Source of the DNA: Bombyx mori
Lineage: Eukaryota > Arthropoda > Insecta > Lepidoptera > Bombycidae
Reading direction: 5' to 3'
NCBI RefSeq assembly: GCF_030269925.1
Contig: NC_085119.1
Location: forward strand, 12,001,001-12,065,000
DNA: 64,000 nucleotides
The position numbers and the translations under genes were made by a program. A model generated the notes under the pieces. That model did no database searches and was not told the DNA's origin. It saw nothing but the letters and a program-made list of their open reading frames with translations. Of the stretch, positions 20,614 to 33,058 are shown piece by piece (position 1 is the stretch's first letter; each line of letters opens with the position of its first letter).

Positions 20614-20975
20614 AAAAAAGGGTGCGTGTACTTATGTACGCGCGTAAGAAGTTATACTTTATTTTTATTAAATTTATTTCTTTTTTTTTTATTTAAATTT
20701 TAATCAACTTGAAAAAAAATCGATTAAACAACATCCTCAAACACGCATATTGGACATCCCTTTTCTTGACATCGTATAAATTCGGTAATTCTCGGTACGG
20801 TTCGGAAAGTTCACCAGCGGCTATATTCAGACTCGCCAAGTTACGTCGGTCGTATTGTAATGAGTGATTTAGTGGGCAACTTCATTTCTGTTAATTTTGT
20901 GTCACGGTGCGCGCGCATCGTAAAATTTCACTCTCATAAATTTTTCATAGCGCGCCTAAAGAAGTATAACTTCAA
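20614..20975 (+). repeat. 360-bp repeat 'R360', copy A
   Basis: Starts after an A run with 'gggtgcgtgtacttatgtac' and ends 'gaagtataacttc'. Near-identical to 59551-59913 (same strand) and to 21968-22334 in reverse. 'GAAGTTATACTT' occurs near both ends in inverted orientation (20648-20659 and 20962-20973). No long frame is conserved between copies. Confidence 0.8.
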
Positions 20976-20984
20976 AAATCTTAA

Positions 20985-21545
20985 CAGTGCCTGCCATAAC
21001 AAGACATATTATTTAATTTTTGAAACTATTATAATAATATATGTAAATATAAACCATCATTACTATTAAAATATAAAACATATTTCTTGAGGAAGCTAAA
21101 CTGCATTAAACCAAACTACTTTTTTTCTAAATACACTTATCATTCAATGGAGCTCCCTGCATTGGATATATAAGGGAATGTCCCAGTAAATGTACTATAT
21201 ATTATACTCATTAAGCACAGTACTATTAAACTCAGTACTCGTTAAACTTAAACATTAGCTAATGAGTGGGTTCAACGACCTGTTGTAATACGAAGATGCT
21301 TCCTTTAGGTGCCTTCACTTTCGAAAACGAGTTCAAAGTATGATTTAAAAAAAAAACCATACCTAAAAATATGTTTTAGAATTCTCGATGATCAGTTGAG
21401 TAACCATTAAAACTGCGAATTAATCGAGACGAAATCACTTTACTAATGTTTAGCTGGATGTTGTTCAGAGATTTTTTACTAGACAAGCCAGACATAACGG
21501 CCCACGTCCTGTTCGGTTGCCAGTACTCATAGTTACTGGCACCAG
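20985..21545. other. AT-rich intergenic DNA between repeats
   Basis: Nothing recognised. Confidence 0.5.
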
Positions 21546-21547
21546 TC

Positions 21548-21800
21548 TGTACTGGTGGTAGGACCTCTTGGGAGTCCGCACGGGTAGGTACCACCACCCC
21601 GCCGATTTCCGCCGTGAAGCAGTAATGCGTTTCGGTTCGAAGGGTGGGGTAGCCGTTGTAACTATATTGAGATCTTAGAACTTATATCTCGAGGTGGGTG
21701 GCGCATTTACGTTGTAGATGTCTATGGGCTCCAGTAACCACTTAACACCAGGTGGGCTGTGAGATCGTCCATCCATCTAAGCAATAAAAAAAAAAAAAAA
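21548..21800 (+). repeat. BMC1-like retroelement tail
   Basis: A well-preserved copy: 'actggtggtaggacctcttg' through 'tccatctaagcaataaaaaa' with a 3' A run of about 16. Confidence 0.85.
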
Positions 21801-21967
21801 AGTTACGGTCAAATTACGTAAGCGCTTATCTAGACATGAAATCGAAGTTCCAATTAATTATTTTAGTATTGTAAGTTAAAATAACAGCTACCTTTCAGAC
21901 ATGCTCGTACAAAGACTAAGGCAATAACCATTCTTGGTTATTGTGTGGACACGAGTAATCAACTTTT

Positions 21968-22334
21968 TTGAAGTTATACTTCTTTAGGCGCGTTATGAAA
22001 AATTGATGAGTGAAATTTTACGGTGCGCGCGCACCGTGACACAAAATTAACCGACTGAAGTTGCCCACTAAATCGCTCATGACAAATGTGACAATACGAC
22101 CGACGTAACTTGGCGAGTCTGAATATAGCCGCAGGTGAACTTTCCGAACCGTACCGAGAATTACCGAATTTATACGATGTCAAGAAAAGGGATGTCCAAT
22201 ATGCGTGTTTGAGGATGTTGTTAAATCGATTTTCTTTCAAATTTGATTAAAATTTAAATAAAAAATAAAGAAATAAATTTAATAAAAATAAAGTATAACT
22301 TCTTACGCGCGTACATAAGTACACGCACCCTTTT
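21968..22334 (-). repeat. 360-bp repeat 'R360', copy B
   Basis: Reverse-complement copy of 20614-20975, ending at 'acacgcacccttttttt'. It carries a small insertion ('gacaaatgt' near 22080) compared with the other two copies. Its T run is shared with the start of the next retroelement tail. Confidence 0.8.
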
Positions 22335-22455
22335 TTTATTGCCCTTATAGGCAGACCAGCATACGTCCCACCTGATGGTGAGTGGTTACCGTCGCCCATA
22401 GACTTCAGTAATGGCCCTGGCATTGTCGGCAAAGCCAAGCCGTTGCCTACCAATG
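22330..22455 (-). repeat. Retroelement tail, family C, reverse
   Basis: 'tattgcccttataggcagac', 'ccacctgatggtgagtggtt' and 'gtcggcaaagccaagccg' are the reverse complement of the family C tail at 29935-30110. Confidence 0.7.
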
Positions 22456-22857
22456 CTGATGGCAGATGCCGCACTACCCGAAGACGAAATGGTGCTCGAA
22501 AATTTCTCAATCAAGCGCATTACAGGAGTAGCTCGTAGGAAATTTGCGAAGAATGTCCCATTAGCTGTAAAGCATTATATACTTTACGAATAATATCAGA
22601 GTACAAACATCTCTTAGATGATCTCAGAGACAATCAAAACCTTACAAGTCATAAGATTAAAACAACATAGATTGGCTTAGCCTGTATTTGTCTGCTCGCT
22701 ATCATATCTATTCAACTATTATTTACATTGAAGGAAAGCGTGTTTTTGCTAGCGCTCAGAGGTCAATGTTAATCGTTTACCAATGCCATTCCGCAAACAA
22801 CACAAATCCGTAACCCACTTTTCGTGTGTGTGTTCAAGTGTCGTAGTTTCAACAGTT

Positions 22858-23228
22858 TCACGTCCTTACGGATCCATCAGATCTAATAACCTTTGCATTA
22901 GATGCCTTCAGCTCTAGCATTAGGAGCAGGCTTAGGGACCCCGGTAATTGTACTCATCGAACTCGGACAAAGAGTTCGACGTGCAACCTAACCTATGAAT
23001 CAGCTCGCTGAGTTTCTCGCCGGATCTTCTCAGCGGGTTGCGATTATGATCCGGTAGTAGATTCATTCGCGAAGCAGCTGCTCTTGAGTTTTTAGGTCTC
23101 CTTCGGAGGCGCTCGGGCAGCTGTTAGCAAACCCACTCCTCCTGGCTGAGCCTCTGCTTACCCACCTGTCCTGGTGAAACTGGAAAGGCCTCCGGGCCAC
23201 CAATAATCATCCAATCCAAAAAAAAAAG
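22858..23228 (+). mobile_element. Jockey J2 copy: last ~40 codons and tail
   Basis: 'cacgtccttacggatccatc' to 'agttcgacgtgcaacctaa' corresponds to the end of the J2 ORF. The 3' UTR follows to 'ccaataatcatccaatcca' and an A run. Several substitutions relative to 57521-58201. The coding remnant is frame-disrupted by a small insertion near 22918. Confidence 0.75.
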
Positions 23229-23229
23229 T

Positions 23230-24895
23230 TTGATACAAACTTCTCTGCTAAGCATGTGAGGCAGTCGTGGACTCCGGTACTACTATACAACATAAATAGA
23301 GAGGAAGGGTTAGTGACCAGTACTGCCTCTTATTGATTGATTAAGGCCATTACACGATAATGAGTCATTATGGAAGTTATATGTGAATAATTTCGTGGTC
23401 GGTCCCTCGTTCGTTATAACCTATTCTAAAAACAATTTTAATTGTACTGAAATAAAACAACAAATTGGTAACCATTCGATTACATAAATTAATCGTCTTT
23501 TTAATTGTTTTTGTAAAATGCCTATACAATTTTTGTTATTACATTACATTATAATAATATTATGGTATGTACTTCACTGAACTCCATCACACCATTTCAA
23601 CATTTAATTATTTATCATACTTATTTAATTTTTTTTTAAATACAAATCTTCAAACATAATACAAGATTATTGTCTCAAAATTATATGTATGTATGTACGA
23701 GTTTCTAGATTACACAATTATAATTATAATTTGTAGGACACTTTTCTTTTTCTGTTCTCTTGTTCAGTTTCTGTAATTGTTTTGTAAAACAATATTTTTC
23801 ATTGATAACATTCTCTATTCACTAATAAAACGATTAAACTATGATATAATACGTAGGATTTGAAATATTTACATAAAAAATTACGATATTATATTGTTTG
23901 ATCAAAGATTCTTCAACGTTTATCTTTATTGACGTTTAGAATGTTTTAAGTACCACGCAAAACCAAGGATCTCTTATTTATATCAGTTATTGCGTTTAAA
24001 AATTTGAATCGGCCTTCAAAATGGTATATTTGAAAAATATTACGATTTCTATTTGTTAAATCACCCTTCGGTAACGGTCTCTGGACATGACACACCGAGT
24101 CGTTTATTTCTTTATAGGTAATATATGATTTTGATTCCGATTTTAAAATATTAAAAAAGCACCAAAAATAATATGCTAAAGTCTAAAACAAACAACAAAA
24201 TTATTATTGACCAACAATTAACAAAATATGAACATAAACACCCTGCGTTGAATTAAAGAAAAACATTCGAAGAATTGAGCAATAATATTAATCGAATTAT
24301 CAACACTATTAAAGAAAAAAAACACTATTATAGAAAAAAACATGATGAAAATTAAGTTTGAATTTGTTTTAAATTTAATTTTTTTGGGTCATAGGATTAA
24401 CCTCTTCGCCGTATATTATTCATATTGAAAAATTCTTCTTTTATAATTTTTAATAACACCGTTAAAAGATATAAACTTTTGTACCGATCTTTGTCTTATC
24501 GATTGGTACACAATAGTTCTTATAAAACAGTAAAACAGAAAAATTATTCAATCGATTTAGCTTAGTTTAAAAAAAATCGGATAATCGCATCTACTGTCAT
24601 AGGAATCGAGTAAGAATGGATTGTGCTTTCGATTTTAAATCTAAAAATAAACAAATCCTTACATAATCGTTCGGAAACAGTTTATAAACTTGTTGATATA
24701 TTTTAACCTCACAATAAAACATTATGGTAAAAAGATTTTATGATTGTAATAAATCCATATTATCCTATCGTTGGTGTGGCTAGTAAAAATGTCAATTAAG
24801 AGTGGCATAGTTTCTTTAAGATGATATTTATCGAAATTATCATATGTTGTATTTTAAAATGAATGATTAGCAATTTTTGATTATTTTTTTCTTGC
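23230..24895. other. AT-rich intergenic DNA
   Basis: 1.6 kb of mostly A and T with many short homopolymer runs. No exon, RNA gene or recognisable repeat. Confidence 0.5.
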
Positions 24896-24897
24896 AT

Positions 24898-25128
24898 AGA
24901 TGGGTGGACGAGGTCACAGCCCACCTAGTGTTAAGTGGTTGCCGGAGCCCATAGACACCTACTACGTAAATGCCGCGACCCACCTTGAGATACGGGGTCT
25001 AAGGTCTTGGTATACTAACAACGGCTGCCCCACCCTTCAAAACGAAAGGCATTACTGCTTCACGGCTGAAATGGGCAGGGTGGTGGTACCTACCTGTGTG
25101 AACTCACAAGAGGTCCTACCGCCAGTAA
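24898..25128 (-). repeat. BMC1-like retroelement tail
   Basis: 'gatgggtggacgaggtcaca' to 'caagaggtcctaccgccagt'. The 87-codon plus-strand frame over it is antisense repeat sequence. Confidence 0.8.
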
Positions 25129-25245
25129 ATTTATTTAAATTACCTCAGTTTATAGTTAGTTAGCCAAACAACTGTACCATGAAGTAAATTTCTTTGTGAA
25201 ATATTTATGTACATATAATTGAATGTAAATATTGTAAATATAAAC

Positions 25246-25376
25246 TATACTTGAGACCTTAGAACTTATATCTCATGGTGGGTGGCGCATTAACGTTATA
25301 GATGTCTATGGGCCCAGTAACCACTTAACACCAGGTGGGCTGAGAGCTCGTCCACCCATCTAAACAATAAAAAAAA
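25246..25376 (+). repeat. Partial BMC1-like tail
   Basis: 'acttgagaccttagaactta' through 'ctaaacaataaaaaaa', 5'-truncated and oriented against the neighbour at 24898. Confidence 0.75.
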
Positions 25377-25379
25377 TTA

Positions 25380-26035
25380 TATACATATAATTCAATATTT
25401 AAATATTTATATACATATAATTGAATCGGGGTCAGAGTCAACTGTTATTTGTTATTTCAAGCATTCAAATCTGTCTTGTTTTTTTTTAATTATTTCTACA
25501 AAATTATATTGTTCACTATTTTGTGACGTCACAAACTAGTACATTGCGAGATTGCTTGAATTTACTTGCGTCGTTCGTATTCTAAAGTGGGCACTGTGTT
25601 CGAATGTCGTCACAAACATCACATGACTCAAGGAAGGAAGCGTTTTGGAGGCCTCTACAATGATTAGAATTTTATTACCGATTTTTATTTGATGATCGAA
25701 TTTTAATTGGTAATATTGGACATACCTACTTTAATGATGCCGATAAGGTAGTGTATTGCCATTAGGTAAGCAAACAAGATTGTGATGATCATAGAAATAA
25801 GAAAAAATCATAGGTTGGTTATTAGACTATTATACTTCCTAATTTTGAGCCCATATGGTCGCACATCTTTCAGAGGCCAAGAGGCACGAAATTATTTAAC
25901 ATCGTCAAGAAATCAAATGGATTACATACGGAAATTCGATTATCGATGCTGGTTTTAAATTGGGACTAACACGCAAATATATATATAAATATATGTCGGC
26001 GCGTGTTTTTATAAACCATTAGTTCATGACTAATA
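25380..26035. other. AT-rich intergenic DNA
   Basis: No gene recognised. Confidence 0.45.
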
Positions 26036-26156
26036 AAGATGGGACGACAAACAACACGTGCAAGCATTCATCGAAAACAACACGTGCAAGATAAGAGTCG
26101 TAAACAACATCGTCCCACCACGATACCTTGCTATAAAAACGCTCCGTTGTTGTATC

Positions 26157-26570
26157 CACGATGACCTGGAGCTCGATTCAGTTAGTAAGTATCTGCAGTC
26201 GGCATCGTTGCGCCATTTTAAGAAGGCGGCACGACATGAGAACCCTCTCATCGTAGCCGCTGGAAATTACATACCCGACCCAGTAGACCGAATGGTAAAC
26301 CGTCGACGTCGCCCAAAGCACGTCATTACGGATCCTCCTGATCCATTAACGGTGCTTTTAGGCACCACAAGCACCAGTCACCGTCCTCGTCGAACCCGTC
26401 GCTTGCGACGAAGGGCTCCACGAGCGAACTAACCCATAGACACAGCCCACTGAGTTTCTCGCCGGATCTTCTCAGTGGGTCGCGTTTCCGATCCGGTGGT
26501 AGATTCTGCGAAGCACTGCTCTTGCTAGGGTCAGTGTTAGCAACTCACCGCCCGCTTACCATGTCGCTAC
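26157..26570 (+). mobile_element. 5'-truncated Jockey J1 copy, C-terminal coding plus tail
   Basis: From about 26157 the plus strand encodes 'HDDLELDSVSKYLQSASLRH' and the basic C terminus ending RRTRRLRRRAPRAN* (stop 26430-26432), matching the end of the J1 ORF at 52060-52330. The 3' UTR follows to about 26570 but its A tail is gone. The frame is still open from 26058, but codons before 26157 are unrelated flanking sequence. Confidence 0.8.
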
Positions 26571-26637
26571 CCGAAAGTGGAAATACTCCAACATATATAT
26601 CGACGCTTGAAAGGCAAACGTGACTAAGCGTATATTA

Positions 26638-27070
26638 CTAGCGGCCCGCTCCGGCTCCGCTCGGATCTTTAACATAAATTTCAACGATATTTGACGTTGT
26701 TTTATTTTTTTAAAATAAAAGAACACCTATTGCGGCATAACTATATAGTTGCACATATGCTATCGTGACACTTTTTGTAAATAATAATGTGTTCTACAAA
26801 GTCGTAGTACATTATTTTATCCTATCATCAATAGTTTTCGCAGGGCACGCGATGTAACGAATATTTTAGGTAATTTTTTACACCTTGTGTTACATTATTG
26901 CAGTTTAAGTCAGGATCTCTAATTTTTTTCAAATAGATTATTCCCTATGTCACTCGCGAATACTATAGCTTCCAGACAGTGAAAAAAATTTTCAAATCGG
27001 TTCAGTAGTTTCGGAGCCTATTCAATACAAACAAACAAACAAATCTTTCCTCTTTATAATATTAGTATAG
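26638..27070 (-). mobile_element. Non-autonomous Helitron-like element
   Basis: In minus orientation it begins 'tactaatattataaagagg' and ends with a GC-rich 'gcggagccggagcgggccg' followed by CTAG (26638-26641). Rolling-circle Helitrons end in CTRR after a GC-rich hairpin, and lepidopteran copies share this 5' start. Related copies: 43054-43254 and about 40975-41172. Confidence 0.7.
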
Positions 27071-27071
27071 A

Positions 27072-28598
27072 TATAGACTAGTATAGATATAGATGATCTA
27101 TGAAAACAATTCCGATGGTGCTAACCATTTCATGGCGATCCAATTCCATTATAACAACAAACCCTTTACAATTTAACCCTCAACATTAGACAAAGTTTTA
27201 TATTGAATGTTTCAAACTAATATATATATATTTTTCTAATTTCTATAAATATTTAGGCGACTTTAAAAACAAGAATTAAAAAAAAAATTAAAGATCGACA
27301 GACGATAGAAATTCGTCCTTAATGACTCGACACTTCAGTTTATATTCATTCTAGTTTGCTTTGTTATTTTGAATTAAAAAAGTAACGTAGCGTAAAAAAA
27401 CTTAAGATCTGTTTATTGATAGCACTGATATTTATCGATACTCAATAATACTCAATGATAGATATAATAAATACGTAACTAAAAAACCAGTTGACCAACA
27501 GACGAGAGAAATTTGGTACGTAACTGTTTTGTATTTTCCTATTTATATCTCCAAATATAATTTACGAGGTCAAGAGTCCAGACAAACAATAAAAACTGGA
27601 CACGTTTCCTAAAAAAGTACATATATCGCGCCTTATGTTTAAGCTCTGCATTCAAACTACAATCTTTAAAATATTTTTAAATCCCCACATATTTTTATAT
27701 ATGTACAATCTTTATACACGAATGTTTTAAAATTGGCACACGTACATTATTAGAATTTTATACTAAGTACCAATTTAATGGTAGTGAAATCACCAGGCAA
27801 ATCTATAACCGGATGTCTTTTAAAATAACTGTAATTTAATGGAAAAATAAACAAATAGACAACCTGCTTTTTCGAAATGTTTAAAAATAAATGTCGTTAT
27901 GCAAAAGAGAAACAAATGGCATGCCGTTTTACATTGCAAGAATCAATAATATGTTTCGAGGTCAGCAATGTCCATTAATAAACACAGACAAAAACATATG
28001 AAATCGTTCGAGACGCTAGCGTGTCTCCGCGGAGGTTACAAATTCTTTTTCTCAATGTAAAACAACTTTACTTTAATTATTTATAATGAAAATACTCAAT
28101 CGAGATACATATTACTTTTAAGTAATCATATGCGTATGTTGTCGATAAATTTAAATCAAAGCCGCCTAATTTATACTCATTATTCAGCTTGTGTTACGTG
28201 ATAACGAAAAAATCATTTATGTATCATAAAATATATTACTTAGTTCAAATGATCATGTTAATTAAAACGTCTGATATACATATTATTTAAATAAGTATAT
28301 GGTCCGCCGATTGATCTCAGACTTGGTTCACAAAATGTATTATACTAAATATAAAATACCAGATTATTGAACTCGGAAGAACGTTTATATCTCGGAGCTC
28401 ATATAACGAGAAACATCTTAAGTACTGAGCAACATAATTAATTTTAATTCTTTCATGACAAAATACAGTAATATAGACCTTAATGTTCAACGTATGAAGT
28501 TGATTTTCCGAGTTCCATTTAATTTAGTCAGCAGAAAAATTACGATAAATTAGTTTTAAACTATATCCCATTAATTAAACGAAGACTTGTACGACAGA
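27072..28598. other. AT-rich intergenic DNA
   Basis: No gene or known repeat recognised; many short poly(A)/poly(T) runs. Confidence 0.5.
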
Positions 28599-29357
28599 TT
28601 CCAAATCAGAAGTGTCATGACACAGTTCAATGATTATCGATAATTCAATAAATTCTGAGACACGATTTTTTTGATCATCGATTTATTTGTAAACATCTAA
28701 TAGTCATCGATATTTAAATGGTTGAATTACATTCGATTAAATCGCTTTTTTTTTTGTTTCGTACTTTTAATATCTACCTATCTCCGATCTGATCGTGCAA
28801 AGTAATATAATAATAATATAACTTTTTTTACTTCGTATTCATTACGTACCGTTCCAAATCAGAAGTGTCATGACACAGTTCAATGATTATCGATAATTTA
28901 ATCAATGCTGAGACACGATTTTTTGATCATCGATTTATTTGTAAACAACTAATAGTCATCGATATTTAAATGGTTGAATTACATTCGATTAAATCGTTTT
29001 TTTTTTCTTTCGTACTTTTAATAGCTACCTATCTCCGATCTGATCGTGCAAAGTAATTTAATAATAATATTACCTTTTTTTTACTTCGTATTCATTGCCT
29101 ACCGTTCCAAATCAGAAGTGTCATGACACAGTTCAATGATTATCGATAATTTAATCAATGCTGAAACACGATTTTTTGATCATCGATATATTTGTAAACA
29201 ACTAATAGTCATCGATATTTAAATGGTTGAATTACATTCGATTAAATCGCTTTTTTTTTCTTTCGTACTTTTAATAGCTACCTATCTCCGATCTGATCGT
29301 GCAAAGTAATATAATAATAATATAACTTTTTTTTACTTCATATTCATTACCTACCGA
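28599..29357. repeat. Tandem array, three 253-bp units
   Basis: Units begin at 'ttccaaatcagaagtgtcat' at 28599, 28852 and 29105, each 253 bp, and differ by only a few bases. Each contains ATCGAT-type palindromes ('gattatcgataat', 'gatcatcgat'), a long T run and 'ctccgatctgatcgtgcaaa'. No frame is conserved. It looks like a short satellite-type array or unequal-exchange amplification. Confidence 0.95.
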
Positions 29358-29930
29358 TTTCAATTTTCACGACGCGTTTACCTTGCACCAATGTGTGGCA
29401 GAAGTCTTCATTCGTATCGTAAATGGGAGATATATTAAATATATAATTTATATACATACGTATATTAGATATTATATTACATACGTGATACAATTAAGTA
29501 CGTTATTATTATTTGGTCATTTAAATCACACATCGAAAGCATTGCTGGAAGTAAATTAATGTAAATACGTATTACGCTAAACATTTCTGGAAGACCAAAT
29601 CATTGATAATAGAATACAAAACGTCATTGACAATTCAGGATATCGTCAAACCAAAATCTGCTATATAATATGCACTTTTTGAGATTTTTACTTTTTGACC
29701 TTTTCGTATAGTTCACAGACCTATCTACCGCATAAAAAACTGTTATGTGGTTTATAGCTTTAATATTTATCTATAGCTTTCATTTGATACAGTTCTTAAA
29801 AATTCACTTTCATATAAAATTTTATACGAAAATGTTTTTACTCGTTAATTCAAAATAGAGTTTTTGCACATAGCAGATTTTAGTTTGACAGCGACGATAT
29901 GACATTTTTAAAGCTGTCCTTAAAAAATGT
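29358..29930. other. AT-rich intergenic DNA
   Basis: No gene seen; a short minus-strand coding-like patch at 29370-29430 is discussed under rejected items. Confidence 0.45.
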
Positions 29931-29934
29931 AGCA

Positions 29935-30112
29935 AGTATGTCCGCGGGTGACGGTCACTGCTTACCACCATTTGAGCCGTTTGCTCATCATGTGGTAGGC
30001 AGCGGCTTGGCTCTGCCCCTGGCATTGCTGAAGTCCATGGGCGACGGTAACCACTCACCATCAGGTGGGCCGTATGCTCGTCTGCCTACAAGGGCAATAA
30101 AAAAAAAAAAAA
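29935..30112 (+). repeat. Retroelement tail, family C
   Basis: The best copy in the window: 'ggtgacggtcactgcttacc', 'taggcagcggcttggctctg', 'aaccactcaccatcaggtgg', 'ctacaagggcaataaaaa'. Poly(A) at the 3' end. Confidence 0.8.
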
Positions 30113-30114
30113 TC

Positions 30115-32343
30115 TACCCTTTCGTAGTGGCGATTAAAAAAATCCATCAGCAATGATAATTACAGTCAAACCGCAACTAGCCTCTTGGAATCTAATTAGA
30201 AGCATCGTACAATACATTTAAATTATAATTGAAGACATGAGTGGATGAAAGGGATAAGTACCATTTTTAAGATTTTTCAGTTTTTACATAGAATGAAGGT
30301 GTTATGCGCCTATAAACCATATTAGACCTTAAAACTCCGGGTTAAAAGGCTATTTTTAGAAATTGCAACTGATGAAGGAGTTATTTACAAAGAAAAAGTA
30401 CAATTAACTAAAGTTTGTTGCCCGTTTTCTTAAAAATCAACTATACGATATCCAAATATCCCCTTCATCCCCTCATGTCTTCAATTATATTCTAAGCAAT
30501 CCCTTTCCCAGAAAAAGTACCGAGCTTTGTATACAAACTTTTCAAATAAAATTCATTGCTTCTGGCATAATGTATACATATTATGTCAACGACAAAAGGA
30601 AAATTAGCTTTATAATATTAGGCAATCACATTATAATACATTTAGTGGAAGCGCAATACATTTTATGTACGTCTTAAATTCGAAAGCTAATTTTACGTGG
30701 ACATATTCTTAAAGGCATTTCCACAGTACCTTACATCAAATATTTATTTAACGCGAAATATTTATTACCTTGTTAAATGTGATGACATAACTGCCTGATT
30801 TGTATTTAACAAAACTGAATCTAATTCTTCAATTATTACATCACATGTGTCCATTATTTTTGCACATACAACCAACAAAAACAAACGAATAAAACTGACA
30901 AAAATATATGTGTATATATCGAAATAACACAAGTTGCCAATTTATAGAATCGACAAACGTACTCTAATAATAGTACAAAATAAAAAGCATGTATAAAGGA
31001 TATATTAATTAAGTAACAAATAATAATCTTATGGAATATCAATAATTCTAATGTCAAACTACTATAAATATTGGCTACAAATTTCCCTGCTGATGTTGCA
31101 TGTGGCTATCGTATTTTAGTTTATAAATTGGGTTACATAGTTATTTTTTGTTGTTGTTACATTACCCCCAAATGACGTCACTCGTAAAAGATATGCATTC
31201 AGTCTAGTTTAGAAGAATACGTGGCCATTTAAAAAAAATTAAAAGATATCCAGTTCCCTATTGACATCTCGTTTTGTATCATTTTCCACGATTTTCATAT
31301 TGAATAAATTGTCATGGTTCTATCAAAATATTATTATAAATCAGAGTATAGCTTACTAGTATAACTTGAAACAGCTGCTGATATCTACATAATGCATCGA
31401 ATAAAATCGAGTATTTAAGTCGTCAAACTTTTTAGTTTACTTGTCAATGTCATAATTATTGAGCGAAATTTTCATTAACCTAACTGATGTTCCATAGTAA
31501 ACATCGGCTTATAAATTCTGAACACGAATACAATGACAAACTATCGTTAATCTACTAATTTCTAAACTATTTAGCACATAATGTTTTTATAAATTAATGT
31601 CATCTAAAATATCTATAAAACCTCTCGAAACTACAGACGTCTAAAAATATTAATTGTTAAAAAGTCTAAAAGTTTTATAATACGAAACGAACGTTTCACA
31701 TTTTAATTCACTGGTCACATTCGAATAGTTTAAATTTATGAAAAAAAATATATGTATATACACGTTAGAACAAATCAAATAATATAAGTTGTAAAGTATA
31801 AGTTGTAGTAAAGTTGATTGATTAATAGATTACTAATATTAATTGTTGTTTTCGGTAAATGTTTAAATTAGAAAGAATAACGATTTTCAGTCTTACGAGA
31901 ACGCTGAAAAAATTTGTCAAAATAAATTTTACATACTCCTAAAAATTACACGAATGTAAGTGTACTTAGATTTTACCCATTGTTTGAATATCAAGAGAAA
32001 TGTTTTTTTGTTATTTCGTGTTTATCTTGAGCATGATCAAACATATTCTATGATTACGATCACACACGCGAGCAACTAGAGTACATTTAGTGCATATATT
32101 ACACAAACAACTTACATTTGACGAGTACGGTATTTAAATATTAAATTTGGCAAACTTCAAATCGTTTAGATAATACTAAAAATCCTATTTGTACATTCAT
32201 TGAACGATTCAAATTTATATTAACGCAACGGATTATTAATTTCCGAATTAACTAACTCAACAAGAACACATTTGTCGGAACTAATCACAGATAGTTCGCT
32301 AATTACAGAGGTCGCTGACCCCGTGCGTCATGTCATCTCTAAA
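30115..32343. other. AT-rich intergenic DNA
   Basis: 2.2 kb without recognisable exon, RNA gene or repeat. It lies downstream of the complete MCT gene and upstream of the paralogue. Confidence 0.5.
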
Positions 32344-33058
32344 GCTAGGGCTACATTAGCGGGTCACCGCGAATATTCGTGTTATCGCGATGAGTGGGAC
32401 TAAGTAGATCGTTGCAACGCGTAGTATTCTTGCAACGACGATGTACTATCGAGGCATTGTCGGTAAACTGGCGCGTAACAAAGGGATTTGTCGCGACAAT
32501 ATTCGCTACACCTACGTCACTTCAGTCTCGTCCAGACTTTGATGGGGTACGAACGTGCTGGTTTTCTTGTACACCGTGGAGTGGAGTAAAAAAAAAGTGT
32601 TAGAATTCATTCAATTGTATTTAAATTACGTCTCTGTCGCACATCACAACACAACCCGGCACGATGTTTTTTATTTATTTATTGGTTAGATGGGTGGACG
32701 AGCTCAGAGCCCACCTGGTTGTTAAGTTGTAACTGGAGCCCATAGACATCTACAACGTAAATACGCCAACCACCTTGAGATATAAGTTCTAAGGTCTCAG
32801 TATAGTTACAACGGCTGCCAAACCCTTCAAACCGAAACGCATTGCTGCTTCACGTCAGAAATAGGCAGGGTGGTGGTAGCTACCGGCGCGGACTCACAAG
32901 AGATCCTAACACCAGTAATGAATAAATCATGTATCGCGTCAACGCGATACGAATCTTAGCCCGGCGTAATGTACACGTGAACATTGCGTATGCCCGTACA
33001 CGGATGTTTTTAGCGCGCCAACGCGACACGAATCTTCGTCCGCTAATGTAGCCCCAGC
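32344..33058. mobile_element. ~0.7-kb MITE with a nested BMC1-like tail
   Basis: 'GGGCTACATTAGCGG' at 32348-32362 is matched by its exact reverse complement at 33040-33054. Both extend inward as similar Tsp-like 'cgaatattcgtgttatcgcg' sequence, and outward by 'gct'. The interior is GC-richer than the flanks. The copy at 32670-32922 inserted later. No transposase frame, so non-autonomous. Confidence 0.75.
32670..32922 (-). repeat. BMC1-like retroelement tail nested in a MITE
   Basis: 'tattggttagatgggtggac' to 'cctaacaccagtaatg', reverse orientation, interrupting the 32344-33058 element. Confidence 0.8.

Noticed and set aside
21974..22240. 88-codon frame in repeat R360.
   Set aside because: The equivalent frames in the other two copies are interrupted, so no protein is conserved.
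28599..29357. CRISPR-like array.
   Set aside because: The unit is 253 bp with no spacers, in a eukaryotic genome; it is a tandem repeat.
29370..29430. Minus-strand coding-like patch ('DTNEDFCHTLVQ') considered as the last MCT exon.
   Set aside because: No AG acceptor or pyrimidine tract upstream, no MCT motif, and a better last exon exists at 33401-33537.
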